Positions 34,673-47,120 are shown, numbered from the stretch's first letter. The stretch: DNA of 64,000 nt from Caenorhabditis remanei (GCF_010183535.1 NC_071333.1:5764587-5828586), one strand, 5' to 3'. Numbers and translations: made by a program. The notes: generated from the sequence alone by a model not told the origin.

Positions 34673-36637
34673 CATGGAATGATCGCGAATTGATATGCCT
34701 GGTTTTGGCTCATTATATTATCAAACGAACACCCATGCAAAAGTAAAATATTCCTGAAAATATTGTGTTTTGTGCTATCATAGTTTTTGAGAAAATTGAA
34801 TTTTTGAAAAAATGATGAAAAACGTTTTTCGCAAACTTCAAACCTTCATAACTTGCTTCAATCTAACTCAAAATGGAAGATTTAAAAAATGAAAGAAAGT
34901 AAAACTCTTCTAGTTTTAGAAAACAATAACATAAAAATGCTAAAAACTTTTATAATGAGAAATTGGAAACGAAATAACATTTGTTCTCCAGTACGTAAAA
35001 ACCATATAAAAAATTCTAACCGTAGAAATCGATTGAAAATAGTGTCATAAAGTAGCGAATGCATAAATATGTTGAAAACACTCATAAAACCCCGGGGCAT
35101 TCCAAAAGCAGAAAAAATATAGAAAAAAATTTGAAGAAAAAAATTTGAAAAAAATTGAAATTTGAATTTTTCCTGCAAAATATCTATGGACGTAATGTAG
35201 TTTTGTCTCAAAATTGAAATTTTTGTATCTTCACCTTTAAATTGGAACATAAACCAACTTAATGTGGATTGTTTTGGCTGAGTTACAATAGCTTGATTTG
35301 TGAATAGCTTTTAAAAATTAACACTGGTATCATCCGGCTTCCGGCCACGACTTTCTAAAAATTTTTATAATTTTATTTAATTATTCGAGTATATCTGGTT
35401 TCTAGCTTTTAGAAAATATTTGCATTTTTGCTGTACGTCACGATTGAAGACAGTTACCATTATTTCAGTGAGGTCAGGTGTGAGCAGGTAATATCAATGT
35501 GGCTATTCAGTATTGTGACTTGTGTTTCTCTCCATATCCAAAAATTAGATGCTTACAACTAGAGTTCATTCTGTTATCTAACGAATACAACTTTGTGAAG
35601 AGGCTTTTGAGAAAAATATTCGATGCTTGGTTGCGTGGAGCGTCCTCTACTTTTGATGACATGACATCAGACCACGGAATCAAACACAGATTTTTTTGTA
35701 GAAAAACCTATTCACAGTGTTGTATTGTGTTAGATAACAAAATTAGTTTCAATGTATAGAAATAATTTTTGGATATGGAGTGAAACACAAGTCACAATAC
35801 TGAATAGCCACATTGTAATTACCTGTTCACACCTGACCTCACTGAAATAATGGTAACTGTCTTCAATCGTGACGTACAGCAAAAATGCAAATATTTTCTA
35901 AAAGCTAGAAACCAGATATACTCGAATAATTAAATAAAATTATAAACATTTTTAGAAAGTCGTGGCCGGAAGCCGGATGATACCAGTGTTAATTTTTAAA
36001 AGCTATTCACAAATCAAGCTATTGTAACTCAGCCAAAACAATCCACATTAAGTTGGTTTATGCTCCAATTTAAAGGTGAAGATACAAAAATTTCAATTTT
36101 GAGACAAAACTACATTACGTCCATAGATATTTTGCAGGAAAAATTCAAATTTCAATTTTTTTCAAATTTTTCTCTTCAAATTTTTTTCTATATTTTTTCT
36201 GCTTTTGGAGTGCCCCGGGGTTTTATGAGTGTTTTCAACATATTTATGCATTCGCTACTTTATGACACTATTTTCAATCGATTTCTACGGTTAGAATTTT
36301 TTATATGGTTTTTACGTACTGGAGAACAAATGTTATTTCGTTTCCAATTTCTCATTATAAAAGTTTTTAGCATTTTTATGTTATTGTTTTCTAAAACTAG
36401 AAGAGTTTTACTTTCTTTCATTTTTTAAATCTTCCATTTTGAGTTAGATTGAAGCAAGTTATGAAGGTTTGAAGTTTGCGAAAAACGTTTTTCATCATTT
36501 TTTCAAAAATTCAATTTTCTCAAAAACTATGATAGCACAAAACACAATATTTTCAGGAATATTTTACTTTTGCATGGGTGTTCGTTTGATAATATAATGA
36601 GCCAAAACCAGGCATATCAATTCGCGATCATTCCATG
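34673..36637. mobile_element. 1965-bp palindromic element
   Basis: The ends read CATGGAATGATCGCGAATTG and its reverse complement, with TTA on each outer side (34670-34672, 36638-36640), a likely 3-bp target duplication. The arms of nearly 900 bp pair around a centre near 35655. Matching 122-codon frames in the two arms (34882-35250 minus, 36060-36428 plus) are near-identical mirror copies with no recognisable domain. The element begins 150 bp after the 173-aa gene. Confidence 0.85.
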
Positions 36638-37022
36638 TTAGAGAAAAAATATTTTTTGAATTGACGGTGACGTTCATTTTCTGTTTTATCTCGTGTTGTT
36701 TTCCTGTTCTCATTAACATTCCTTCAATTTTTCAGTTTGAGTCTTTGTTCTATTTACTTTGGTAGTTTTGAAAAAATTTTGAACAAGAATACTATTATTT
36801 AAAAAATCTTCTCCATCTGATTTTTTTCATTACCTTTGAAAAAATTTCACGCATCACTGACTATCGAGCACATGATTCGTCCATAGCAGTAATCTGGTTA
36901 ATATTTCCCGGGAGTATTCTGGGTGATAATTTTTGTAGTCTCAGTCACATTTCAATTAATTTTTGTCATCGTATATAATAAGGGCGGAGCTGAACTAACT
37001 AAAAGTGCAACGATTGTGCGCC

Positions 37023-37030
37023 TATATAAA
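37023..37030 (+). promoter_or_regulatory. TATA box
   Basis: TATATAAA about 55 nt upstream of the signal-peptide ATG at 37082, with an in-frame upstream ATG at 37052. Confidence 0.4.
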
Positions 37031-37081
37031 ATTGAAAAGAATTCAGAACTAATGCAGTTATCACATCCTGGCTCAGGCAAT

Positions 37082-37756
37082 ATGATGAAAATATTCCTTG
37101 TTCTCTTTCTCATTTTTCTCATAGTCACTGCGACCGATATCAAACCACCTCACGTAGTACCTGTGAAGAAGTGCAAAACGGAATCGAGTGAAGAACATCT
37201 TCATCGCTCGGAATTCGGTGATCAGGTGACCATTCTTAACATATTAAAAAAAATAATCTTCTTCTATTTTCAGTCGGAGGATGTATCCCATAAAAATGAA
37301 TCCAGCACACATTCAAGATTGCTGCGGTCGCAAGTGGTGAGCACATTTTGTTTTGATGAATTAGTTCATTTTGAATTCATTTTTGTAGCAATTAGGGATA
37401 GGGCGCACCCTTCGCTTCAAAGCAATTTTATAATTTTAGTACCAAAAAACTCAAACGATGTTTGCTACAGAAAACCTTATGAGTTGTCTTCTGATAAAAT
37501 AAAAGTTCTAATGAATGAAGTCTTCGGAGGCGCGGCTTTCAAACGATCTTTAGATGTGGTGATATGTACCCTCAACAAAGTGGAATTCATTTCTGCCATA
37601 AAAACTAATGTTTTTGCTAGCCGAGTTAAGAGCTCTCAAACGTTTCATATAGTTAAGCTTTTTTACATGGCATTCCAAATCGACAGCGTACACGCCCCGC
37701 GCTGTTTCATATGTGATCTCCTGCGGTTCACCTATGCTCCTACGTTAGAAAAATAA
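37082..37756 (+). CDS. secreted protein candidate with long open frame
   Basis: One frame is open to 37756 from before 37000. MMKIFLVLFLIFLIVTATD at its start is a strong signal peptide, and a TATATAAA box at 37023 fits a start here. A 48-nt in-frame segment (37227-37274) has GTGACC and TATTTTCAG borders and may be an intron; if it is removed the product is about 208 aa. A second possible intron (37338-37389, GTGAGC to TTTGTAG) would shift into an early stop, giving a protein of roughly 70 residues. The long 3' part contains six cysteines and no membrane segment. I do not recognise it. The open length after 37390 (over 120 codons) in AT-rich DNA argues for coding, but the exon structure is unsure. 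Confidence 0.5.
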   Translation: MMKIFLVLFLIFLIVTATDIKPPHVVPVKKCKTESSEEHLHRSEFGDQVTILNILKKIIFFYFQSEDVSHKNESSTHSRLLRSQVVSTFCFDELVHFEFIFVAIRDRAHPSLQSNFIILVPKNSNDVCYRKPYELSSDKIKVLMNEVFGGAAFKRSLDVVICTLNKVEFISAIKTNVFASRVKSSQTFHIVKLFYMAFQIDSVHAPRCFICDLLRFTYAPTLEK

Positions 37757-37764
37757 GAAAATCT

Positions 37765-38360
37765 TGCGTATTCTATTTGCCAATTTAAAATTCCACAGGA
37801 GAAGACAGCTCGCAGAAACATTTAGCAAGTTCTGGCTGCAGACATGGACTCCACGTAGTCGAAAATATTTATAACCAAATATATAGATTGTTTGAAAGGC
37901 GCGTCTTGAAAGACTTTAATTGTTAGTTTAAACTTCAAGAAAAACAGTCAGATGAAAGCGCGAAATGACTGCTTATCTTGACCATACTGGCAAAAAGTCG
38001 TCAAATGTGGTAAAACGCAACAAATAGATAAAAATAAAGCACGGGTCCGTGATTAAGAGTCACTTTCGTTTAGCCATGAACCATTCTTTCGTCCGCGATA
38101 CATTGTCAAGTGATATGAAGAACATAAGCTAACTAGGGAATGATCTCGACATAATTCGAGCTTTTGATAAAAGACCAACATGGTTGAATAGTTCGAAATC
38201 TGAGGATTTCAAAACTGTTTTCAAATTTTGCTGAACGCCTCTAGGGATCGAGAAAAATGAGCTCAAAGTTTGAGCACTGATTTCCATTTCTTAACCATAG
38301 GGAACATGAAAGTCCGACTTGGATATTCATTCCTCTTTTCTTTTCCTCGTGTTCACCTAA
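37765..38360. other. intergenic, no gene seen
   Basis: No exons or repeats are evident between the secreted-protein candidate and the tRNA-like relic. Confidence 0.35.
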
Positions 38361-38366
38361 TTTTCA

Positions 38367-38440
38367 GCGGTGAGATGGCCGAGGGGTTAACAGAGAGGGC
38401 AAGTAACCAAGGGATGAAGGTTCGGTTCCTCTCTACGGAT
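38367..38440 (+). pseudogene. tRNA-derived relic
   Basis: An A-box-like TGGCCGAGGGG at 38376 and a B-box-like GGTTCGGTTCC at 38419 are correctly ordered and spaced for a tRNA, and a T-rich run follows. The acceptor arms (GCGGTGA versus CTACGGA) do not pair and the B box has A changed to G. I read it as a degraded tRNA (Leu/Ser-like D arm) or a tRNA-derived SINE head, not a functional gene. Confidence 0.4.
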
Positions 38441-39186
38441 TTTATTTTATTTTTATTTTTGCGAGAACAAAACGTCTTGTTTTTTGCATCGTTCATCATG
38501 ATTTTGGAGTTTTTAAAACCGTAGAAGTCGAATTACATAATTTTTTGCAAAATTTTTTTTTGAAATATTTTATGAAAAGTGTTCGTATGGAATCTACAAA
38601 AATGGTAGATAGATCAACTGTTGTTCAAAAAATAGGTTTCTGTTAACAAATAAGATAATTTCGAGTGGAAAACATCTGAATTTTGACATTTCAACTGTAT
38701 TCCTATTTTCTTCGGTGACAAGAACCGTAAAAAGAGCAATCCTATGATCAATTCACCTCAATTCTAATCACGTTTTCAAGGCATCTAGGAGATAATTCAA
38801 TAAATAAATTGTTGTAAACTCCTATTTGAAACATATACAATCACACAACAACAATTTCTGAGAAAAAATTCGAAAAATATTTTGGTCGAATTTTCGCCAT
38901 GGCTTGGCCACCAAAAACTCCAAAAATCATCGAAAAAAAAATTTCTCGAAAAAACATCTGAAAATGTTCTCCATCGTTCAGAACATATTTAGGTGCATTT
39001 CAATACCGCAGAAATCACTTTTTGGATGTTTTACGTAACTTCAAAGTTTCGATTTTTAGTATTGAAATCTCACAAAAACCTGCATAACTTTTTTCATGAA
39101 ATCGTTCAGCAAAAATTGAACACATATTCGAAAAGACACGTTCTCAGCTTTCCATTCATATATAATTCGACCTAGATCTCCAAATT

Positions 39187-39387
39187 ATGTCTGGATCATT
39201 CCCTAGTAAATTAAAGGCCGAGCACCCTGGATACCCAAACAAATGCACCTATCGTGTCAGCACTGAATGGTCGGATACCGTCAACACGTCCATCTGCACA
39301 CTTCTCTGCCTCGGTCTTGCTGTCCTCGTCATGCACTCTCTCTCAACGACACGAAAGAAGAATGACAATAATATGAAAACTATCTAA
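39187..39387 (+). CDS. possible tiny single-pass membrane protein (66 aa)
   Basis: A single open frame beginning MSGSFPSKLKAEHPG. It contains KCTYRVSTEWSDTVN, a hydrophobic helix (ICTLLCLGLAVLVMHSL) at about 36-52, and a basic tail. Codon use is less AT-biased than the flanks, which supports coding. There is no TTTCAG immediately upstream and no splice evidence. Family unknown. Confidence 0.4.
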   Translation: MSGSFPSKLKAEHPGYPNKCTYRVSTEWSDTVNTSICTLLCLGLAVLVMHSLSTTRKKNDNNMKTI

Positions 39388-39389
39388 AT

Positions 39390-40170
39390 GGTGATCTCAA
39401 TGCTTTTTCTTCCCACATGATACCGAACTTTCTTGCATTTTTCTTTATCTGAATATGTTATTTTTTTAAATGTATTACAACCTAGTTTTACTCTATTAAA
39501 AATAAAGATCGCAATTATTTTCAAAATTTGGAAGCATACACATATGACTATTCATAATGTGGAAAGTGACTTCCAAACTCAAATGAATCTCGGGAGGGTA
39601 TTTGATAATTTGTCGCAGATGGCAACAATATGATTATTATAAGTTCGTTTGAAAACTCATATTCTTTTTTTCTGCGAGAAGTAGAAAAATAAACCAATGT
39701 CAATTTTTTTTCATCAGTAATCAACAATCGAAATCGGCCAACACCCCGAGAATCAAGTTCTCAAGTCAATTCAGAACAGACCACTGAGCCATGGAAAAAT
39801 GGTATACACTCACACCCAAATCACTTACTTTCACAATTCGACAATCCGTTTTTCATGAAAACTTACGGCTGAGCCAGAACCAACTTAATCGGAAGGGGGG
39901 CTATCTTTATGACGCGCACTGTAGTGGTGTGCTTCATTGCTTGACTTCGCTTATAAAACCTTTATTATATGGTTGTTGCATCTGCATATGAAAAAAAACA
40001 GGGAGAAAATATATCGTATTGTAAATGAATTGATTTTTAGAAATAAAAGCGTCGGTATCAGAATGAAATTGGGGCGCCGAGGGAGAGGAGATATAAAAGG
40101 AAAGGGAACTAACAATCACAGATGCTGAATATCAGATATGTAATCGCGTGATTAAAAGAGGAAAAAAAAG
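39390..40170. other. intergenic, no gene seen
   Basis: This lies between the tiny ORF and the end of the minus-strand coiled-coil gene. A few open frames of 60-66 codons have no support. Confidence 0.3.
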
Positions 40171-40175
40171 AAACA

Positions 40176-41598
40176 TCAATCAGAGTCAGGTGGTGGAATA
40201 TGACGAATGGATTGTGTGCCATCGGAATGACGATAAACAATAGTATTTCCATGTCTCTCGACGGACATTTCTGAAAATACGTATTTGTGAAACTGAACAA
40301 AAAAGTTTTACAAAATAGTATTAAAACTCTGTATAAAATTTATTTGTTTTTCATATTATGTATTCAGAAACTCAAAATTTATCTGGAATTGAGATGGTTC
40401 AACTATTTTGAAGCTCGACGTTCAAGAATAAAGATGATAAAATGCAAAATAATAAGAATTTGTGTATGGTGATCTACACTGGAAACTATATAACTTTTTA
40501 GATCAGAGTGTTTAAAATTAATAATCAAAACTTACGTTGAACATGACGTTCGTATGCTTCAAAATAATCACGTCCATCTAGGTCAAAGAAAAGCCGAGCA
40601 TTTCTTCCGGCTTCAGTCTGAGTGCAATTTGAACGAAACTCCGACTCCTCTGGTTTGGACAAGTCAGAAAGCGACGAATCGACTGATGATATCGGTGATT
40701 GACCAACTGAATCCATTTTCAATGTTAATTGGCGGAAAGCCGCTCTTGCTGCTCTCATGGCTCGATTTCTGACAGAAAACTCTGAAGGAACCATTTCTCC
40801 AAATCTTTCGTAGTTGCTTTGATATCCATGCTCTGAGCGTAAGTCATGTCGCTCGCTTTCATCTTCCTCGACATCGTTGGGAAGTGGAAATTCAAGAACT
40901 TCTTCGTTTACAGGGTCATGTTCAACTTGCTGGCGATGTTCCTCGGTAATTTGTTCAAACAAATTGGATACACGATGTAGCTCTTGCTCCAAAACCCTGG
41001 TTACTTCCAGGTTCTCCCTATTCCGAATCAGTCGTCTTTGCAAAAATTGGATGTTGGCGTCGACTGAAATCATAAGACTTGTTGGCAAATATAATAATTA
41101 CACTTGCTTTCATTTTTTAACCAAATTTGTTATTCTTATTTGTTTTGATTGTTTCGGTGTTTTCTGGGTCTCCAATAAAAGCAATTTTTGTAAACAAGCT
41201 ACACGAGGCTATGGAAACATATTTGCTCACTAATTAAGGAAATTGAAATTTACATTATGATAACACACTTATTGTATCTGAAAAACTAAGTTTGAAACAT
41301 GACGGCTTCATGACTAAAGAGTGAAATGTGGAAATGGCTTAAAAACATCATATTCCAATAAAAATGACAGCTCTTAAACTACCAAACTGAAATCAGGTAA
41401 TACTGAAGAAAACTTACGCTCTCGTAGGCGCTCTGCATTTTCAGCTCTTGATAGAGTAGAATTTGACCGATCAGGTAGTTGTTCTACTTGATTAATTGAG
41501 TCTGATGGCTCAGTTGGCTGCTCTGGAGCAACTTGAGAATTTGATTGTTGGGATGTTTGCTGATCTTGATCACATAATGCTGATGAAGTATTCGACAT
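40176..41598 (-). CDS. coiled-coil protein of unknown function (267 aa)
   Basis: Three minus-strand exons: 41418-41598, 40536-41063, 40176-40270; 804 nt. Both junctions are phase 1 and both donors are C|GTAAGT. Residues 1-50 are Gln/Ser/Pro-rich. Residues about 50-110 form a likely coiled coil (LDANIQFLQRRLIRNRENLE). An acidic segment follows (PVNEEVLEFPLPNDVEEDE), then a helical basic part (RNRAMRAARAAFRQLT), a Ser-rich stretch and a C-terminal end IRHIPPPDSD. There is no signal peptide or membrane segment. I do not recognise a family. The model is well supported because all three exons keep phase. Confidence 0.75.
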
Positions 41599-41599
41599 A

Positions 41600-42760
41600 T
41601 TTTTGATGGATATCGGTTATTTGTTTTTAGGTTTCAAAAGCAAAATGTTTACAACATGCACAGATTTCAAGACGAGCAGACTCTGCAATAAGAAGAAAAT
41701 GCAATTTGATGAAATTTCAAAATAAAACAGAAAAAGGTATAATAAAAATGAAGTTTATTAGTTCAATTTAAGTACTGTAATTTGAGAGTTTCCGATTTGA
41801 AAAGACAAACACAATGATCTTTCAAATAAAGTGACTTGTTTTTAAGTCACAGATTCTACGTTTCAGTGATGTCGTAAATTGAATTAGTGACTGAAAGTTT
41901 CTGCATTCAACAAAAAAGCTGTTTGTTTGACAAAATCACTCGGCAGTTGAAAACATGATCAGAAAGAAACACTGGGCCGTAAGTTCGGAAACGTTTGGCA
42001 AGAGATAAACAACAAAAGAGAATAAGGAAATTGGTGACAAAAAACCCGCGGAATAGGCAGAATGATATTTCAAGGTATCCTTTGTTCTTAAATAACACAA
42101 AGAGGACATCTAAATTAAGAAGAGCAAGAAAGTATTTGGGCAAATGGAGGAGAGGAAGGGCAATGAGTAAAAGGAAAAAGAGAAAACAACCGAACAACAA
42201 AACGCATGAGCCTATGAAGGCAAGTGTCAGTTATATGTATATTATGGATAGGAGAGAAGGGAAAGGGGGATTAGAGCAGGGAGGAGAGAAAAATGAGAGG
42301 AGCAGAAAAATAGGGAGAAAGATGAATATATTTATGCTCTTCTTTGGAAATTGGAATCGAAATAGTCATGGTGTTTGATGCTGGAGAAAAGGTTTCTAAA
42401 AGAAGTTCCAGCGGGTTTATGACAATCAAGGTATCTTTTTAAAGTTGATGAAAAAATATGAACTCGTTTACACATTCCGGCACTACGGGCCAGGATAAAA
42501 TAAAGGAGAGATCTTTGACATGTGGGGTGTTGAGCATATGGGTTGGGGTGGGACACCACTATAATCTGCTTAAAATTGTTGGAGCGCGTGATACTTCTTC
42601 TTGGCTTAACAATAATCTCACGCTTTTTTTGGATCAGATAATGAAAATAATATGAACAGAATGTCATGCGAGGTAAAACAATAAACACATTAGACAGTAT
42701 ATTTTTAACTTGCTTTTTTTGGTGGTGTTTTGAGAGAGAAGTCTCAAAACACAGAAATAC
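41600..42760. other. upstream region with purine-rich tracts, no secure gene
   Basis: The plus strand is strongly GA-rich from about 41990 to 42330, which by itself opens a long basic frame (41995-42378) and a hydrophobic opposite frame. I see no splice sites or domain, so I do not call a gene. Confidence 0.4.
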
Positions 42761-42765
42761 ATATA

Positions 42766-43854
42766 CAGTGCGCGAAATATCTTTAGGACCCCCCTCAAAT
42801 TTGGGGGTTCTGGAAAACCCAGAAGAGATATCAAAAATCTGTGAATGTCAATCGATTCCAAATCCAAAATAACCCCCGGACACAAATTTTTATAAACCTA
42901 TCACTTTTCATACCCTCGTATCACCAAAAAGTCACTTTTTTGGCCGCGAAATATCTTTAGGACCACCTCGAAAATCGAATTTCCAGTTGATTTTTAGAAA
43001 AATTAATTAGATGGAAATAGTTTTGGGTAACACGAAATCACATTTTATTGTGTTTTTACATGTTTTAACATCAATTTCTGCTTGTTTTATCTTCAAAAAC
43101 AAAACTTCAATATCACGCGAAATCACTTTTTGTGCATTTTTTGACTTTGATGACTTATTTCTCTGAAATAGAATTGACTACTATTCTGAAACGTTATTGG
43201 TCATTTGACTCATTTATTTGTGAACCTTTTGCAAAAAAGATTCCGGAAAAATACCGACTTTGAGCGGAGTTACATGTCTTCAATTCAAAATGAGTCCATT
43301 TACTACTGAAAACGTGGAAAAAACAGTTGTTTGAATTCAATTGCAAGTAACTCCGCTCAAAGTCGGTATTTTTCCGGAATCTTTTTTGCAAAAGGTTCAC
43401 AAATAAATGAGTCAAATGACCAATAACGTTTCAGAATAGTAGTCAATTCTATTTCAGAGAAATAAGTCATCAAAGTCAAAAAATGCACAAAAAGTGATTT
43501 CGCGTGATATTGAAGTTTTGTTTTTGAAGATAAAACAAGCAGAAATTGATGTTAAAACATGTAAAAACACAATAAAATGTGATTTCGTGTTACCCAAAAC
43601 TATTTCCATCTAATTAATTTTTCTAAAAATCAACTGGAAATTCGATTTTCGAGGTGGTCCTAAAGATATTTCGCGGCCAAAAAAGTGACTTTTTGGTGAT
43701 ACGAGGGTATGAAAAGTGATAGGTTCATAAAAATTTGTGTCCGGGGGTTATTTTGGATTTGGAATCAATTGACATTCACAGATTTTTGATATCTCTTCTG
43801 GGTTTTCCAGAACCCCCAAATTTGAGGGGGGTCCTAAAGATATTTCGCGCACTG
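42766..43854. mobile_element. 1089-bp palindromic TA-flanked transposon
   Basis: The ends read CAGTGCGCGAAATATCTTTA and its reverse complement, flanked by TA on both sides. A second copy of the CGCGAAATATCTTTAGGACC motif lies inside each arm (about 42945 and 43655). The arms are almost perfectly complementary around a centre near 43310, which suggests recent origin. No transposase frame is present. Confidence 0.9.
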
Positions 43855-43864
43855 TATTATATTG

Positions 43865-44500
43865 AGATGATTTCAGTAGCAATAAATACCTCGGGAAAAT
43901 GTTATGACGTCACAGATTTCTTCATAATCTCCGCATTTGTGATGTATATAATTGAACCCCTGCGCTTGAATTAAACACCATGTTTTAGCTGTTGTAATAC
44001 AGAACCTCAGAAACTCAAATACTAAAGAAATATTATATATTGACTTTCACATCATGATCCGAATAAGTCAAAATTTCTCAGAACTTAGCAAAACGTAATT
44101 GGGTTACCACTTTTCCTTTTATGCGCTCAACAGCTGCTTCTTTTCTCTCAAGTAGAGAACAGATAATTTCGGGTAAAAGGCGAGTTGAACAAGATGTAAA
44201 AATTGTAAAAATTGTATGTAAAAATTGTAAATTGATGTGAAATTCCTAACAAATTACTTTCAAGAGCAGAAACTTTAACGAACGTTGAACAAAGATACAA
44301 TGCTGTATTGTCAGATCGAAGAATAAACGTTCGAAAGCAAAATTTCGTTTTTCTAGTTTCATCTCGTTGATAATAGTGACTATTTTTTGCACGTTTGATA
44401 TTTTTACAATACAATATACACAAAAAAATAATTTAAGTGCTGAAATTAACCATCATGAAGAAACTGTATTTTCTTTCAAATTATATAGCTCCAACAAAAA
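43865..44500. other. intergenic, no gene seen
   Basis: AT-rich sequence between the palindrome and the LINE fragment. A short direct repeat of GTAAAAATTGTA occurs near 44195-44230. Confidence 0.35.
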
Positions 44501-44514
44501 TTGTGTTGCTCAAA

Positions 44515-45330
44515 ACTTAACACCTTAATTTTTAATTTTATTTATTCGAAACAGAGGAACAAGTCACACGTTACATTCAGAAGAGAAGTTAAGTGAGATT
44601 TTAATTAGACCGGGTCACAGAATTAGATGGTATGGGTATTGAGGGTAAGATATTTAATAAGATTTAGTTTGGCAGTATTAGATTTAAAACACCGGGAAGA
44701 AATTTTAACGGGGAAAAGGTGTTCAGGAAGTTCATGCCAGCAAATTAATGTACGATTTCCAATGAATTGCGAACGTTGGTTATATGTATTCTTTAAGGAG
44801 CATCGAATGTAATATTTGTTCCTTTGTAATGGCGACATTGGGATAATACGTACGAAAATTATCATATGTGCAGATTTCCTTAGGTATGAGGGATTTGTAT
44901 ATGCACAGTAGGTCATTAATAAATTTCCTATATTCCAGTGATTCCAACTTCCAGGTATCCAAACAATCAAAATACGATGTGTAGCTCATATTGAACTTTT
45001 TGTCACATCGATATAAAAATGATTTCTGGAGAGATTCCAGCTTCCGAATCATAACTTTCGTTATAGGTGAGAACACAACGGTGCCATACTCGATTATTGG
45101 CCGAACATAAATAATGAAGCATTTCAGAATAATTTCAAAGCTAGAATCTAAAAAGTATGTTGATACGCATGTGGTACTTTATGATAGTTATCTCTATGTG
45201 TCTTGAAAACGTCAGATCTTGCGAGAAATATACTCCAATATCACGGAAAGTTGAGGTAGAAGGAAGTGATAGACCGTTTAGAGTAAGTTTAGTGGAGACA
45301 TGGTTACAACTGCTTTTTTTTGTCGAAAAT
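44515..45330 (-). mobile_element. 3' end of a non-LTR retrotransposon (LINE), minus strand
   Basis: On the minus strand the order of motifs fits the C-terminal half of a LINE reverse-transcriptase protein. STFRDIGVYFSQDLTFSRH comes first (about 45290-45200), then YVRPIIEYGTVVFSP, LESLQKSFLYRCDKKF, LESLEYRKFINDLLCIYK and WHELPEHLFPVKISSRCFKS near 44700. One or more frame changes break it. It ends with an AATAAATAAAATT tail near 44535. There is no 5' part. It is distinct in sequence from the LINE fragment at 18965-19890. Confidence 0.75.
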
Positions 45331-45334
45331 GCCG

Positions 45335-46225
45335 AGTACTAACTTTTCCCACCTAGCCATCTCAACGACCAAATTTTCAGCCAAACTTGTGTATCTCCTT
45401 TCAGAACGTCAGAATAAGTTTTCCACTCTGGTTCGCTTATAACACTTTTATGTTTTCACAAATTATTGTCGCAGTCCGCAATACTCTTTCAAAGATAACG
45501 CTGGTCTATTCTTTCCTACAAACAGGTTCGATTTTTTCTGAAAGATCTGAAATACTGGGGGCTCATAACCTTGTTCGTTGTTCATCGAATATGCAGAATT
45601 TTGTGATGTACTGTACCAACCCGATAAACTCAACAACTGTGCAATAGAACCATTCAGCACGGGGCACGGAAACCAGCACATCCAACAGCTGCACAGTGTT
45701 GTCCGGCTATAATGGGTGAACTTTACTTTTTCATTAGTTCATTAGTTCTCAATGAGACTTTTTTTATTCTGACCTCCCTTCATCCAGCTGAATAACAGGT
45801 GCGAGTATTAACAGGCGGTCATACCACACAGGGTTTTGGAAAAATAGCGTTTTCACTTGTTTGAATGTGAGGATAGTCCCCACCGGCTCATTTTTTTTCT
45901 GTTTTTCTCTCAGGTATGGAATGCTTTGTAATCTTTTAGTGAAAAGTAACTGTGCTAAATCAAGGTCACACTTACTTCTGTTCAGACTGTCTCACCTTTA
46001 TACCTTTCGATGCTTCGAAAAACGTTCCACTTGCTGTTTTTCCAAATTGTAAGCCCGCGCTGCCTGCTCACATTAAATTTTTGGTTTCTTTTCAATTTTT
46101 GATATACCGCTTCTTTTTAGTATTAAATAAGATCCGCAATCTGATATAAAATCGAATTACGCATTTGTTTTTACTCCTTAAGCGTCATGTTGTGAGTAAT
46201 TTTGCTAGTGCGAAAACTGTTTAAT
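45335..46225. other. intergenic, no gene seen
   Basis: Promoter side of the alanine-rich gene. Several T-rich open frames of 60-90 codons lack support. Confidence 0.3.
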
Positions 46226-46231
46226 TTCAGA

Positions 46232-47120
46232 ATGGACTGCAACTTGGCAGATGAAGTGGCGGAGGCCGCAAATATTGCGTTTCGTGCGAGTGAATCAGCA
46301 TTAGATGTATCAAAAGTGGCATCAATCGTGGCCAAACGATTCTTGTTCCCAAACATCGATGTTGCTGCAGTTGAAGCGAAAGCATTTAGTGATGCAGCAC
46401 GGTCAGCGGGTGAATTTGCTCTCGATTCTCTTGTAGCCCTGATGATTTCGTCCGATAAAACTATGAATGATGTGGCAATAGGAGCAGTCCAGGCTTCTAT
46501 AAAATCAGCGTATGCGGCCTCCATTGCAGCCAACGCCATTGTCGGGAAAACTTTGGAAAAGTTGGATACAGTCACTGACAGAATCGCAGAAAGTTTGGAA
46601 GATGAAGATGGTCTCGAGATGTTGACTGGCGATGAAACTTTTGATTTGGCAACGGAAGATGAGCCAGTATTGTCGTCAAACCAAACAGTAACTTCTGGAA
46701 CAGTGTCACCGTTTGAAGCTGAACAGCAGAAGAAAGAAGTGAAGAAACAAACAGGTGTCCTGAAACTGGCTTCAAGAGTAGTCAACTCTGTTTCGAATGT
46801 GTTCCGGTTCAAATCCAAGAGATTTCAAATGTTGCGCAAAGCAATCGATACATCCCCTGACCAAGGAATGGGATTTTTCGAGGAGTACGAGGAATCCAGT
46901 CCAGGCACTAAAAAGAAGCTTGCCAAAACAATCAATTATGAACAAGAGACACCAATTTTGGGAGGATCTCCAAGCACAGGAAGTTCTCCGGAATACTCTA
47001 GCGAAGGCAGAGTGAGTTCACATTTATTTATTTGTTTTACAGTAACTTAAAATTTGTTTTCAGGAGGTCTTTTCCGCCAGCTGCGCCGACAGCCATTTTG
47101 TCAAGGAATCGTGGGTATAG
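46232..47120 (+). CDS. alanine-rich helical protein (278 aa)
   Basis: Two exons: 46232-47011 and 47064-47120; 837 nt, junction phase 0. The ATG follows a TTTAATTTCAG by one base. Residues 1-115 are strongly Ala/Val-rich and helical (EVAEAANIAFRASESALD, AAYAASIAANAIVGKTLEK). The remainder is acidic then Lys/Ser-rich, with a basic patch (FRFKSKRFQMLRKAI) and Ser/Gly-rich C-terminal segment. There is no signal peptide, membrane helix or known domain. The helical repeats could self-associate, but this is inference. A decayed copy of part of it lies directly downstream, so the gene was once tandemly duplicated. Confidence 0.7.

Noticed and set aside
34882..36428. Two 122-codon open frames in mirrored arms of the palindrome
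   Set aside because: They are reverse-complement copies within a transposon, T-rich and hydrophobic by composition, with no domain or splice support.
38367..38440. Functional tRNA gene
   Set aside because: The A and B boxes are present but the acceptor stems do not pair and no clean anticodon arm can be drawn.
41995..42378. 127-codon very basic open frame
   Set aside because: It is explained by a purine-rich strand (AGA/AAG codons); no splice sites, domain or homology are visible.
42735..43974. Repeated open frame beginning CPGVILDLESIDIHRFLISL
   Set aside because: It is the end sequence of the palindromic transposon read outward, present once in each arm.
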